DNA from: Peptoniphilus_B koenoeneniae
Lineage (GTDB): Bacteria > Bacillota > Clostridia > Tissierellales > Peptoniphilaceae
Direction of reading: 5' to 3'
NCBI RefSeq assembly: GCF_030812875.1
Contig: NZ_JAUSTN010000005.1
Coordinates: 124,001 to 188,000 of the forward strand
DNA length: 64,000 bases
The position numbers were made by a program, and so were the translations under genes. Of this stretch, positions 52,971 through 61,209 are shown one piece after another (the first letter of the stretch is position 1; every line of letters begins with the position of its first letter). The notes under the pieces were generated by a model, which saw nothing but the letters and a program-made list of their open reading frames with translations, searched no databases and had not been told where the DNA came from.

Positions 52971-52994
52971 AAAAAATAGGCGATAAAAATCGCC
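52971..52994 (-). terminator. Terminator of the helicase-loader operon
   Basis: On the minus strand GGCGAT-TTTT-ATCGCC followed by TATTTTTTT. Confidence 0.85.
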
Positions 52995-53007
52995 TTAATT
53001 TATATTT

Positions 53008-53970
53008 TTATTTTCTTTCCCATCTCAGATCTGGTCCGTAAAATTTTATTGGGAAAAATTTATCATAAACTCTTGAAAAAACTCTTTGAGAATATCTTTC
53101 TGAAAGTTCTTTAGGTTCTAAGTTTGTGGAAATTATAGTTTTTTTACCCTTTAACATTCTGGAATTTAAAATGTTAAAAATTTCAGATGCAAGCCAGGTG
53201 TTTGCAAATTCGCTTCCCAAATCATCTATTATTAAAAGTTGAGATTCAATAAGCATGGTAAATTTAAGCTCGTCAAAATCTTCATCTCTTCTAAATCTTC
53301 TTTTTTCAAGCATATCAAATATTTCCCAAGCTGTTTGATAGACTACATTTATGCCAGAATCTAAAAGTTCTTTTGCTATAGAGTTTACTAAAAAAGTCTT
53401 GCCTTGACCTGTGGAGCCGTAAAAAAGTAAATTCATGTCGTTGGCCTTTTCAAAAGTTGAAATAAATCTCCAGGAAATATTTAAAATGTCTTCCATGTTT
53501 TGCCTGGGAGTTTTTTCTCCTTCAATATAGGTTTCGTTGGAAAAAATATTTATGTCAAAAGTTTCAAAGTTTTCTTTTTTTAGGGTGTAATCTAAGTTGC
53601 TCATTTTATAAAGTTCTTTTGCCATTTTTTGTTCCATGCAAAAACATCTTTTTCCATTTTCACTTATTCCCGTATCTTTACAATTTTTACAGGTGTAAAT
53701 TTTATCTAAATAATTTACATCATAGCCATTTGCAAGTAAAAGTTGATCTCTTAAATTTTTTAAATTTTTAAGTTCATCTTTGGAAATTTCTGTGTCTTTT
53801 CCCTTTAAACTTGCAAGAGAAGCCCTAATTCCTATTTGATTTATCTCTTGTTCAATAGACTGAAGCTCCGGGATTTTTTCATAAACTTCCCTTTTTCTTT
53901 CTTCTTCAATTTTTGTATTTTCATTTCTTATTTCTTCATATTCGTTAGAAATTTTTTGAAATATTTTCAA
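53008..53970 (-). CDS. DnaC/DnaI-like AAA+ helicase loader
   Basis: A 320-residue ATPase. The N-terminal helical region is followed by a zinc-type cluster (CKNCKDTGISENGKRCFC, about 95-113) and an AAA+ module with Walker A YGSTGQGKTFL, Walker B LLIIDDLGSE and sensor STNLEPKELSERY with the arginine finger region FSRV. In clostridia this gene pair (dnaD-like then dnaC-like) near walRK loads the replicative helicase. The TTG at 53970 is taken as start, behind AAGGGTG and one base after the upstream stop; the longer open frame lies inside the upstream gene. Confidence 0.9.
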   Translation of the reverse strand: MKIFQKISNEYEEIRNENTKIEEERKREVYEKIPELQSIEQEINQIGIRASLASLKGKDTEISKDELKNLKNLRDQLLLANGYDVNYLDKIYTCKNCKDTGISENGKRCFCMEQKMAKELYKMSNLDYTLKKENFETFDINIFSNETYIEGEKTPRQNMEDILNISWRFISTFEKANDMNLLFYGSTGQGKTFLVNSIAKELLDSGINVVYQTAWEIFDMLEKRRFRRDEDFDELKFTMLIESQLLIIDDLGSEFANTWLASEIFNILNSRMLKGKKTIISTNLEPKELSERYSQRVFSRVYDKFFPIKFYGPDLRWERK

Positions 53971-53971
53971 A

Positions 53972-54976
53972 TTATTCACCCTTATCCATAGAATCAAGAA
54001 GTTTTTCAACTTTTTTCTTGGCAATATCTTCAAGTTCTTTTCCCGTATAAGAATCTGTTTTCTTGTTTAAGTTTTTAAAATTAGGTCCCACTTTTTTAAC
54101 TTTTTTATCTTTTGTGTCATTTAACCTTATTTGATCTAAACTTGTATAGCCGCTTTTTTTCCAATTTTCAAGAACTCCATTTACATAACCTAAGTTTGGA
54201 CTTTGTATGTTTACAGTTTTTGAAAGAGCTTCTTCAATTATATCTTCTGAAAATTCACTATACCAGGAATTTATCAAATCAAAATCAAATTGGTTGAAGG
54301 TTTTTTTTGTAAGACCTATGGATTTCATAACAAAATTATAGTTGTAATATTTTTTCTCATGCTCTTTGAAATTTTCTTCAAGTTTTTCTGGAGTTCTGAT
54401 ACTTTTTTCGCTCCAGTCCCTTACAACTTTTTCAACATATTTTACATTGTATATGTTTTTTATTTCTGTTACAAAGAAAAAGGCTTCTTCAATAAGACTC
54501 ATGGGCATATTATAAACTCCTATCCAGTTGTAAATATCCTGTTTTTGCATGGGGGAAATGCTCTTTCTTAAAAGAAATTCAATTCTTGATAAAAAGTTTG
54601 CCACTTGAGGATTTTCTACTATTTGGCTGAAATTTTCACGACTTTTGTTTTCAGTGTTCCAAACATTTTTTATATAGAGTTCTTTTAAGTTTACATAGTA
54701 TATGTCCATCTCATCATTTTCTCTTTTTATTTTTATTAAATTTTGTTTTTCCCAATAATCCCAAGCCCTATACACGTCATTTTCAAGTATACCTAATAAA
54801 TCTGCCATGTCTGAAGCTTTTACAGCCCCACCTTGGCCTTCTTTTAGAAGTTTTAGACCCATTATATAAACTTTTACAAAAGACCCATCTGCTGAGGGCA
54901 TAAAGTCATTAATAAATATATTTTCTATTGAGGTTGAACCTAAGTCCAACTGACATTTGTTTAAAAAAATTCCCAT
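53972..54976 (-). CDS. DnaD-domain replication initiation protein
   Basis: A 334-residue protein with two DnaD-type parts: an N-terminal winged-helix region (about 20-100) with VYIMGLKLLKEGQGGAVKASDMADLLG, and a DnaB_2/DnaD C-terminal domain (about 205-290) with NFVMKSIGLTKKTFNQFDFDLINSWYSEF and the YxxxIL-like NGVLENWKKSGY. The C-terminal tail is basic. It partners the following DnaC-like loader in primosome assembly. The start follows GGAAAGG. Confidence 0.9.
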   Translation of the reverse strand: MGIFLNKCQLDLGSTSIENIFINDFMPSADGSFVKVYIMGLKLLKEGQGGAVKASDMADLLGILENDVYRAWDYWEKQNLIKIKRENDEMDIYYVNLKELYIKNVWNTENKSRENFSQIVENPQVANFLSRIEFLLRKSISPMQKQDIYNWIGVYNMPMSLIEEAFFFVTEIKNIYNVKYVEKVVRDWSEKSIRTPEKLEENFKEHEKKYYNYNFVMKSIGLTKKTFNQFDFDLINSWYSEFSEDIIEEALSKTVNIQSPNLGYVNGVLENWKKSGYTSLDQIRLNDTKDKKVKKVGPNFKNLNKKTDSYTGKELEDIAKKKVEKLLDSMDKGE

Positions 54977-54980
54977 TTTT

Positions 54981-55526
54981 TTACCTTTCCAATTTCATAA
55001 CAATATAAGACATTAATTTTTTACCTAAAATTTTTACAAAACCCTGTCCTTGGCCATACTGGTACAAATCTTTTTCAAGAAACATAAGGCCCTTTGAAAC
55101 CTTTTTAAATCCAATTTTTTCATAGATGTGAATGGCTTTTTTGTTATAGGCTGCAACTTTTAATGTTATTTTTTTTAATCCTCTTTCTTTAAAATAATAG
55201 TCCGCCATGGTTTTTAAAGCATCTTGTCCGTAGCCTAAGTTATTATATTTTGCTCCTATTGCCAAACCTAAAACTGCTGATGAAAAAATTTTATTTATTT
55301 TTTTAAAAGATATAAAACCCACAGGTTTTTGATTAGCAAAAATTGTCCAATATTCATTATATCTGTTTTTTGTTTTTTCTTGGTACCAATTTTTAATTAA
55401 AAAATTTTTATCTTCTATGAAGTTGTAATCTCTTAATAAAGGATTTTCATACTGACCCCAATTTTGAAATTCATAGGCGTCTTTTAGGCTGAGTTTTTCC
55501 ATCCTTGTTATTTTTCCTTCTACCAT
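54981..55526 (-). CDS. GNAT-family N-acetyltransferase (RimJ/RimL-like)
   Basis: A 181-residue acetyltransferase with the CoA loop GAKYNNLGYGQDALKTM and the C-terminal KVAAYNKKAIHIYEKIGFKKVSKG segment. WGQYENPLLRDYNF near residue 25 is shared by a clostridial subgroup. The ATG at 55526 gives the full N-terminal strand but has no ribosome site; TATAAT lies only nine bases upstream, so the message may be leaderless, or translation starts at the ATG at 55502 behind GAAGGA. It ends four bases before the dnaD-like gene. Confidence 0.85.
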   Translation of the reverse strand: MVEGKITRMEKLSLKDAYEFQNWGQYENPLLRDYNFIEDKNFLIKNWYQEKTKNRYNEYWTIFANQKPVGFISFKKINKIFSSAVLGLAIGAKYNNLGYGQDALKTMADYYFKERGLKKITLKVAAYNKKAIHIYEKIGFKKVSKGLMFLEKDLYQYGQGQGFVKILGKKLMSYIVMKLER

Positions 55527-55540
55527 GTTTATATTATATC

Positions 55541-55565
55541 AAAAAAAGACCCTAAGGCCTTTTTT
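55541..55565 (-). terminator. Terminator of the MATE gene
   Basis: On the minus strand AAAAAGGCC-TTAG-GGTCTTTTT followed by more Ts; it abuts the -10 of the GNAT gene. Confidence 0.75.
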
Positions 55566-55584
55566 CATATTTTTATTTATTTTT

Positions 55585-56931
55585 TTAAATGGGAAGAAGT
55601 CTTCTCCACTTTCCAAATTTATAATAAAAGTAGTTTGCTATAAAGGCAAGAACCCATGTTACAGGCCAAGCCATAAAAATAATTTCCACTCTGTAAATCA
55701 TTTTTAAGACTATATAAATCCAAATCATCCTTGCTCCGCACATGAAAACTATTGAAATAAGCATAGGTGCCATGGCAAAGCCTGCCCCTCTTATTACTCC
55801 TCCTAAAACTTCGCTCATGGAGAAAATAAAATAAGTTGTGCATAAAATTCTGATATATATTTTACCCACTTCAACTACATAGGGGTCTTTATTAAACAAT
55901 TTTATAAGGGGATCTGCAAATACAAAGGTGAATAGGCTTAGGGATAAAGAAACCGCTACTCCTATAATAATACTCACTTTTGTTCCCTGACGAACCCTAT
56001 TATAATTTCTTGAACCTATATTTTGTCCTGTAAAGGTAGTTGCTGAAAGGGCTACGGAAACAATTCCCATATAGATAAAATTATCTATCCTTCCTCCAGC
56101 ACTATAGGCTGCTATTACATCTGCACCGAACTCGTTTATTTTTGATTGAATTAAAACATTGGAGAAGGAGATAATAGCTGACTGAATCCCGGCTGGAATT
56201 CCTATATTAAATATTTCTTTTAAAATATCTGTGTCTATTTTAAAAATATTTTTTAGGTTAAGTCTTACAAAATCGGATTTTATTAGAGAGTAGGTTACTA
56301 GGATTGCACTTATAACTTGAGCAAAAAATGTTGCCCAGCCTGCCCCTTCAACAGACATTTTAAAAACTGCAACTAAAATTATATCCAAAATTATGTTTGT
56401 AATTGCCGCTACAAGTAAAAAGTTAAAGGGCCTTTTTGAATCTCCCATACTCCTTAATATACCAGATCCCATGTTGTAAACTAAAAGGGGTATCATTCCC
56501 AAGAAAAAAATCCTCATATAACTTACAGCCATATCCATAATCTCATCGGGCGTTTTTACAGCCCTTAAAATCCAAGGGGATAAGAGGATTCCCACTATTG
56601 TTAAAATTATTCCACCTAATATGGCTATGGCATAAGAAGTTGTAATGCTTTTTTCAAGTTTTTTTCTATCCTTTGCTCCGTAAACTTGAGATACTACTAC
56701 ACTTGCTCCTGTGGTTAAACCAAAAAAGAGCCCTATTAATAGCGCACTTATCTGTCCTGTGGAACCTACTGCGGCCATGGGATTTTTTCCTGCAAATCTG
56801 CCGACAATTACAAGGTCTGCCGTATTATATAATTGTTGTAAAAAATTTGATAATAGAAGGGGAATTGAAAAGGCAATTATGCCCTTATAAATTGATCCTT
56901 CAGTAAGATTTATATTTCTTGTTTTTTTCAT
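55585..56931 (-). CDS. MATE-family multidrug efflux transporter
   Basis: A 448-residue, twelve-helix MATE protein of the NorM/DinF superfamily. Family motifs seen include ADLVIVGRFAGKNPMAAVGSTGQI in helix 2, GLTTGASVVVSQVYGAKD, and GAGWATFFAQVISAI, with a second-half FTGQNIGSRNYNRVRQG. It exports cationic drugs or metabolites using a sodium or proton gradient. No clear ribosome site precedes the ATG. It is divergent from the LysR gene, which may control it. Confidence 0.93.
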   Translation of the reverse strand: MKKTRNINLTEGSIYKGIIAFSIPLLLSNFLQQLYNTADLVIVGRFAGKNPMAAVGSTGQISALLIGLFFGLTTGASVVVSQVYGAKDRKKLEKSITTSYAIAILGGIILTIVGILLSPWILRAVKTPDEIMDMAVSYMRIFFLGMIPLLVYNMGSGILRSMGDSKRPFNFLLVAAITNIILDIILVAVFKMSVEGAGWATFFAQVISAILVTYSLIKSDFVRLNLKNIFKIDTDILKEIFNIGIPAGIQSAIISFSNVLIQSKINEFGADVIAAYSAGGRIDNFIYMGIVSVALSATTFTGQNIGSRNYNRVRQGTKVSIIIGVAVSLSLSLFTFVFADPLIKLFNKDPYVVEVGKIYIRILCTTYFIFSMSEVLGGVIRGAGFAMAPMLISIVFMCGARMIWIYIVLKMIYRVEIIFMAWPVTWVLAFIANYFYYKFGKWRRLLPI

Positions 56932-57095
56932 ATTTTTTTTCTATATTATTATTCTTTATTCCTATTAATTCAGTATAAGGGAGAGTTTAAGTAAATGCAA
57001 ACTTATATAAAAAATTACTTTTTGAATATAATTAAATTTTATTTAACTTTTGCTCATTAAACTGATATAATATTTTTATTATAGGAGGTACAAAT

Positions 57096-57917
57096 ATGAC
57101 CCTTAGAGATTTGGAAATATTTTTAGAAGTTGCAAATACTAAAAATATGTCTAAAGCTGGAGAAAATTTACATATATCCCAACCTACTGTTTCTCATGCA
57201 ATTGCTCAAATAGAAAAGGAGTTTAATGTTGTTTTATTTGAAAGAGTAAGTAAAAGTCTTTTTCTTTCAGATGCGGGATATAAATTATATCACTCTTCAA
57301 AAAAACTTCTTAGAGATTTTGAAGACATAAGTTTGGAGCTTTTAAACACTTCTTTAATTAAAATTGGCATAAGTGAAGATGTGCCTTTGGATTTAATTGA
57401 AAAGTTTAAAAGAAATTTAGAAAACAAATATGATATTTGCCTTAAATTCGTTTTAAAGGATTCAAATGTTTTAAAAAAACTTTTTGAAAATAATGAACTT
57501 GACTGCCTTTTCTTAGGCGAAAATCTTTTTTCCTATAAAGATGATTTAGATTTTATTGATTTAAATTTTGTCCTTTGTACAAAAAAAGAAAATTTAAGTT
57601 TAAGTCCTCACAACCTTAAATTTATTTCCTGGTCAAATTCTTATCCTATAAAAGTTTTAAAAGCTTTAAAAGAAAAATACATACTTGATACAGCTTGGGA
57701 ATCTTCTTCTTTGGATTCCGTTTTAAAACTTCTTGAGCTTGGCCCTTATTTTGCTTTTTTACCTGAAATAATCTCTAAAAATTATGAAATTATTTCAGAC
57801 ATTAATTTTAAGAAAAGATTTATCCTTCACTACAAAAAAGATAAATTTATAACCAAGGAATTTAAAATTTTATTAAATGAATTTAAATCAATAAAAGAAA
57901 ATGGACTTGTTTTTTAA
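57096..57917 (+). CDS. LysR-family transcriptional regulator
   Basis: A 273-residue LysR regulator. The N-terminal helix-turn-helix is LEIFLEVANTKNMSKAGENLHISQPTVSHAIAQIEKEF. The C-terminal effector domain (about 88-270) is shorter than usual and includes IKIGISEDVPLDLIEKF. The neighbours are a divergent MATE gene and a convergent ChrA pair; divergent regulation of the MATE gene is the more usual arrangement. TATAAT lies at 57066-57071 and AGGAGG precedes the ATG. The terminator begins inside the last codons. Confidence 0.93.
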   Translation: MTLRDLEIFLEVANTKNMSKAGENLHISQPTVSHAIAQIEKEFNVVLFERVSKSLFLSDAGYKLYHSSKKLLRDFEDISLELLNTSLIKIGISEDVPLDLIEKFKRNLENKYDICLKFVLKDSNVLKKLFENNELDCLFLGENLFSYKDDLDFIDLNFVLCTKKENLSLSPHNLKFISWSNSYPIKVLKALKEKYILDTAWESSSLDSVLKLLELGPYFAFLPEIISKNYEIISDINFKKRFILHYKKDKFITKEFKILLNEFKSIKENGLVF

Positions 57918-57931
57918 AAGTCCATTTTTTT
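57901..57931. terminator. Terminator between lysR and chrA genes
   Basis: Stem ATGGACTT / AAGTCCAT followed by seven Ts; overlaps the lysR stop and reaches the chrA stop at 57930. Confidence 0.85.
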
Positions 57932-58484
57932 ATTTTATTATTAAATTTAAAACTATGCCTAAAGCTGCACTTATTCCTATTATTTTAAAGAGAGAAGTTC
58001 TTTTTCCATATAGGATAAGTCCCAATATAAAAGTTACTGCTGCGGGAAAAACCATATTTTCCAAAGAATAGGCTCCCTTAAAAACCGATTGGTTAAAAAG
58101 ATTTATAGCCGTTATTAAAATAAGAGAAACCACCCCTGCCTTTATTCCATTTAACATCCTATCCAGAGATACAAATTTTTTATTTTTTGAAAATAAAAAA
58201 TATCCAAGGATCATCATTAAAATAAATTGAGGTGTTATAACTCCAAGAGTTGCAACTATTGAACCTATTATTCCATCTACTTTTTGTCCTACAAAGGTTG
58301 CTGAATTTATTGCTATAGGTCCCGGCGTCATTTGAGAAATAGAAATCAAATCTAAAAATTCCTTTGAATTCATCCATTTATTTCCTTCCACAACAAATTC
58401 ATCTATAAGGGGAATTACTGCATATCCTCCACCAAAAGCCATCATTCCTATTTTTAAAAAGGTTAAATATAAATCAATCAGCAT
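57930..58484 (-). CDS. Chromate transporter family half-protein (ChrA type), second gene
   Basis: A 184-residue, six-helix CHR-family domain. The family signature is FGGGYAVIPLIDEF at about 18-31, and MTPGPIAINSATFVGQKVDG follows. Short ChrA proteins work as pairs of antiparallel halves encoded by adjacent genes, as here. Some export chromate; many have unknown anions. It starts 11 bases inside the preceding half, behind AAGGAG, so it is a genuine separate gene rather than a frameshift product. Confidence 0.92.
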   Translation of the reverse strand: MLIDLYLTFLKIGMMAFGGGYAVIPLIDEFVVEGNKWMNSKEFLDLISISQMTPGPIAINSATFVGQKVDGIIGSIVATLGVITPQFILMMILGYFLFSKNKKFVSLDRMLNGIKAGVVSLILITAINLFNQSVFKGAYSLENMVFPAAVTFILGLILYGKRTSLFKIIGISAALGIVLNLIIK

Positions 58485-59040
58485 TTTTTTTCTCCTTAAA
58501 AAGACTAAAAATTATAAGTCCTGAAAGACCTGAAAATATAATTAAATAAATTTTATTTATATCTTTAAAGAAAAATCCCAGGATAAAAACACTTATAATT
58601 ACAAAACTTGAAAAAATAGGAAATTTTTTAATTGCACTTTTTCCCATCCTGTATACTGTTATAAAAAGTACGGCACTTATTGCCCCACTTATACCTAAAA
58701 GAGCTGAACTTATATAAAAATTTGTTTTAAAAGCTTGATAAAATTTTGAAATTATCGAAAGAGTTATTAAACAGGGAAGACTTGATGCCACTAGTGAAAC
58801 AAGGGCTCCCACAGGTCCTCTTAATTTATATCCTGTTAAGACTGATGTGGATATTGCCATTGCTCCCGGTCCTCCCTGGGCAAGAGCAACTATATCAAGC
58901 ATTTTTTCCTCATCTATTAATTTTAAATCTTCCACAAATATATCTTTTATTATGGGAACAATTGTGTAGCCTCCCCCAAAGGTTATGGCATTTATTTTAA
59001 AAAAAGTCCAAAAAAGTTTTGCCAAGGAAATTTTTTTCAT
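58474..59040 (-). CDS. Chromate transporter family half-protein (ChrA type), first gene
   Basis: A 188-residue CHR domain with FGGGYTIVPIIKDIF and AQGGPGAMAISTSVLTGYKLRGPVGALVSL, the matching half of the next gene. The GGPGA in place of TPGPI distinguishes the two halves. The start follows AGAGGTG. The pair is a two-gene transcription unit convergent with lysR. Confidence 0.92.
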   Translation of the reverse strand: MKKISLAKLFWTFFKINAITFGGGYTIVPIIKDIFVEDLKLIDEEKMLDIVALAQGGPGAMAISTSVLTGYKLRGPVGALVSLVASSLPCLITLSIISKFYQAFKTNFYISSALLGISGAISAVLFITVYRMGKSAIKKFPIFSSFVIISVFILGFFFKDINKIYLIIFSGLSGLIIFSLFKEKKNAD

Positions 59041-59096
59041 TTTACTTACACCTCTTTTGCATTATAGCATAGAAAATTTTTTTATTTTTTAAAAAT

Positions 59097-59124
59097 AAAA
59101 AAAACACGCTTTTTGCGTGTTTTC
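59097..59124 (-). terminator. Terminator of the gyrase/sigma operon
   Basis: On the minus strand AAAACACGC-AAAA-GCGTGTTTT followed by a T run, 14 bases after the stop at 59136. Confidence 0.9.
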
Positions 59125-59135
59125 TATTTTTATTT

Positions 59136-59768
59136 TCAGTTTATAGGATGGATGCTTACACTTTCTATTACGTTGTTAGAACTTTTTATAACTTCATAAA
59201 TATATTTTCCGTCATCTACCATTGTTCCCAGTTCAAGGTCATAACCTTTTTCCTGTATAAGATCTGAAACCAAACCGCCTATAGAATTATATCCCAAATC
59301 TTCTATTTGAAAATTACATTTTCTGTTTATTTCTTCTATGTCTGTTGAAGCACTAAATACATTATCATTTGATGAAAATATTCCTACGTCTGATGCTCCT
59401 ATTAAAAATTTTCTTACTGCAAATAATAATGATATTGCTATTACTCCTATTATGATGTCATTCATGGTGTCTGATTTTATTAGCATCTTTCTTGCTATTA
59501 CAAGCATTATTAAGTGAATTATTGTTGAGTCCGAATGGGCAACCATTAGGAGGACAAATTCAACAGCTATTACAAGTAAAAGAACGTGGTCTAAAAAGTG
59601 TTTAAATAATTCATAACTGGGTTCTGCTGGTGAAATTATTATAGAATGATAGTATCTGAAAATATCCGGCACTGAAATAATTATTCCAACTATTAACAAT
59701 ATTGAAATTAACATTTCAAAAAAATATACTATCTTATTTAAGTTGAGTAAAAATTTTCTTCTATTCAT
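59136..59768 (-). CDS. PsiE-like membrane protein with C-terminal CorC/HlyC-type domain
   Basis: A 210-residue protein. Four membrane helices (about 12-130) with HFLDHVLLLVIAVEFVLLMVAHSD resemble PsiE-type proteins. The C-terminal part (about 145-208) reads GYNSIGGLVSDLIQEKGYDLELGTMV and ends YIYEVIKSSNNVIESVSIHP, similar to the transporter-associated CorC_HlyC domain. Function unknown. It is the last gene of the unit running from gyrB, starting two bases after the sigma-factor stop behind GGAG. Confidence 0.8.
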   Translation of the reverse strand: MNRRKFLLNLNKIVYFFEMLISILLIVGIIISVPDIFRYYHSIIISPAEPSYELFKHFLDHVLLLVIAVEFVLLMVAHSDSTIIHLIMLVIARKMLIKSDTMNDIIIGVIAISLLFAVRKFLIGASDVGIFSSNDNVFSASTDIEEINRKCNFQIEDLGYNSIGGLVSDLIQEKGYDLELGTMVDDGKYIYEVIKSSNNVIESVSIHPIN

Positions 59769-59770
59769 TT

Positions 59771-60553
59771 TTATTCTCCAAGATTTTTTTCTATTTCTTT
59801 TTTTAATTTTTCTAAAACTTTTTTTTCTATTCTGGATACTGTCATTTGAGATATTTGAAATTTTTTTGCTATTGCTATTTGTGTACTCTTTTTAAAATAT
59901 CTTTCCATCAAAATGTTTCTTTCAAGTTCGTTTAAATTTTCAAGAAGTTTTTCTATAAAATCGTTCATTTCAATTTTATCAAAATATTCTTCATCTTCTC
60001 CTATGATTTCAGAAAGATTTACATCTCTGTCACTTTCTGTGGCTTCATAGATAACATCAAGGGATTGAAGAGAATATACTTTTGATGCTTCTGCAGCTTC
60101 GAGTATTTCTTCCGGTGTGCTGGAAAGATATTTTGCAATGTCGTTTACTGTAGGCGCTCTTTGATATTTTTGAGATAAATATACTTTTGCATTATTAATT
60201 TTTTTTGAGAGTTCCTGAATTCTTCTTGGTACTCTTATTGTCCATCCTTTATCTCTAAAGTATTTTTTTATTTCACCAATTATTGTGGGAGTTGCAAAAC
60301 TAGAAAATTCATATCCTTTTTTGGGATCATATCTATCTACTGCATATATTAGCCCTATTGAGGCTACTTGATATATGTCTTCGTATTCTATGCCCCTTCC
60401 CGAATATTTTTTTGAAAGAATATCTGCAATATAAAGATGATCTTTTATTAATTCTTCTCTTATTTCTGGATCTTTTGTTTTATAATACTCTTCAAATTTT
60501 TTTCTTCGCTCTTCTTTAATTGATTTTTTTTCTTTGGAGTTGTTTTTTTCCAT
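59771..60553 (-). CDS. SigB/SigF-family RNA polymerase sigma factor
   Basis: A 260-residue sigma-70 family protein of the stress/sporulation (SigB/F/G) type. Region 2 reads YEDIYQVASIGLIYAVDRYDPKKGYEFSSFATPTIIGEIKKYFRDKGW. Region 3 starts VPRRIQELSKKIN and region 4 ends with the helix-turn-helix QIAIAKKFQISQMTVSRIEK. The STAS and anti-sigma-like genes immediately upstream make a partner-switch module. SigB and SigF cannot be separated from sequence alone; no sporulation genes are seen. Confidence 0.92.
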   Translation of the reverse strand: MEKNNSKEKKSIKEERRKKFEEYYKTKDPEIREELIKDHLYIADILSKKYSGRGIEYEDIYQVASIGLIYAVDRYDPKKGYEFSSFATPTIIGEIKKYFRDKGWTIRVPRRIQELSKKINNAKVYLSQKYQRAPTVNDIAKYLSSTPEEILEAAEASKVYSLQSLDVIYEATESDRDVNLSEIIGEDEEYFDKIEMNDFIEKLLENLNELERNILMERYFKKSTQIAIAKKFQISQMTVSRIEKKVLEKLKKEIEKNLGE

Positions 60554-60554
60554 A

Positions 60555-60899
60555 TTATTCTCTGATTTTTATTAATTTTATTCCGTCCGCCTCAAAAATT
60601 ACTTTATCTATTAGGGACTCTATTATAAGTTTGGACATTTCTATTTCTTCTTCTTTAAAATTTTCTTCTATTCCCTTTATAAAGGTCATAATATAATTTT
60701 CTTCAATGTCCAATTCAATTTCTATGTTTTCTAATTTTCCCTGGATTTTTGAAATGTTTAAGCCTTCTGTTACTGCCATCTTATAGTCTTCTATATATTC
60801 AACATCAAAGTCAAAGTTAGATAAAATTCCTGAAATAAATAATCTTACAGAGGAATAATATTCTATTTTTTGAGGTATGCTTATTTTTATCTTATCCAT
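60555..60899 (-). CDS. RsbW/SpoIIAB-like anti-sigma factor with degenerate ATPase motifs
   Basis: A 114-residue protein in the position of an anti-sigma kinase between a STAS protein and a sigma factor. The N-terminal half has the GHKL layout (EYYSSVRLFISGILSNFDF, then EDYKMAVTEGLNISKI), but the N-box is altered (E-to-N spacing shortened, no following H/Asn-Ala context) and no DxGxG box can be found. It is also shorter than the usual 140-160 residues. It may bind sigma without phosphorylating the STAS partner. The ATG at 60899 follows AGGTG. Confidence 0.75.
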   Translation of the reverse strand: MDKIKISIPQKIEYYSSVRLFISGILSNFDFDVEYIEDYKMAVTEGLNISKIQGKLENIEIELDIEENYIMTFIKGIEENFKEEEIEMSKLIIESLIDKVIFEADGIKLIKIRE

Positions 60900-60903
60900 G
60901 TCT

Positions 60904-61209
60904 TCACCTAATTTCAAACATTTGATCAAGTTTTGTTATTAAAAATAATTTTCTGATGTTTGGTTTAACATTTATAAGCTCTATTTTCTTATTGTCTTTT
61001 ACCATTTCTTTATAGATAAAAATTAAGGATCCCAGTCCTGTTGAATCTATATAATCTAAATTTTCAAAATCAAACAAAATATCTAATTTATTCTCTTTGT
61101 AAATCTCGCTTATTTTTTCTTTAAATTCATCAGTTGCAAATATATCCAGTTCACCTATTGCTTTTACAATAATTTTTTCTTCTACCTTTGTTTTCAATTC
61201 AAAGCCCAT
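60904..61209 (-). CDS. STAS-domain anti-sigma factor antagonist
   Basis: A 101-residue STAS protein of the SpoIIAA/RsbV type. The conserved phosphorylation segment is present: YIDSTGLGSLIFIYKEM, with Ser near residue 56. It would bind the anti-sigma protein encoded next and free the sigma factor. The start ATG immediately follows the gyrA stop (TAAATG) with GGGAG 11 bases upstream, so it is cotranscribed with gyrase. Confidence 0.9.
   Translation of the reverse strand: MGFELKTKVEEKIIVKAIGELDIFATDEFKEKISEIYKENKLDILFDFENLDYIDSTGLGSLIFIYKEMVKDNKKIELINVKPNIRKLFLITKLDQMFEIR

Noticed and set aside
57930..59040. Frameshifted full-length ChrA
   Set aside because: Each half has its own ATG, ribosome site and CHR signature, and two-gene short ChrA pairs are a known arrangement.
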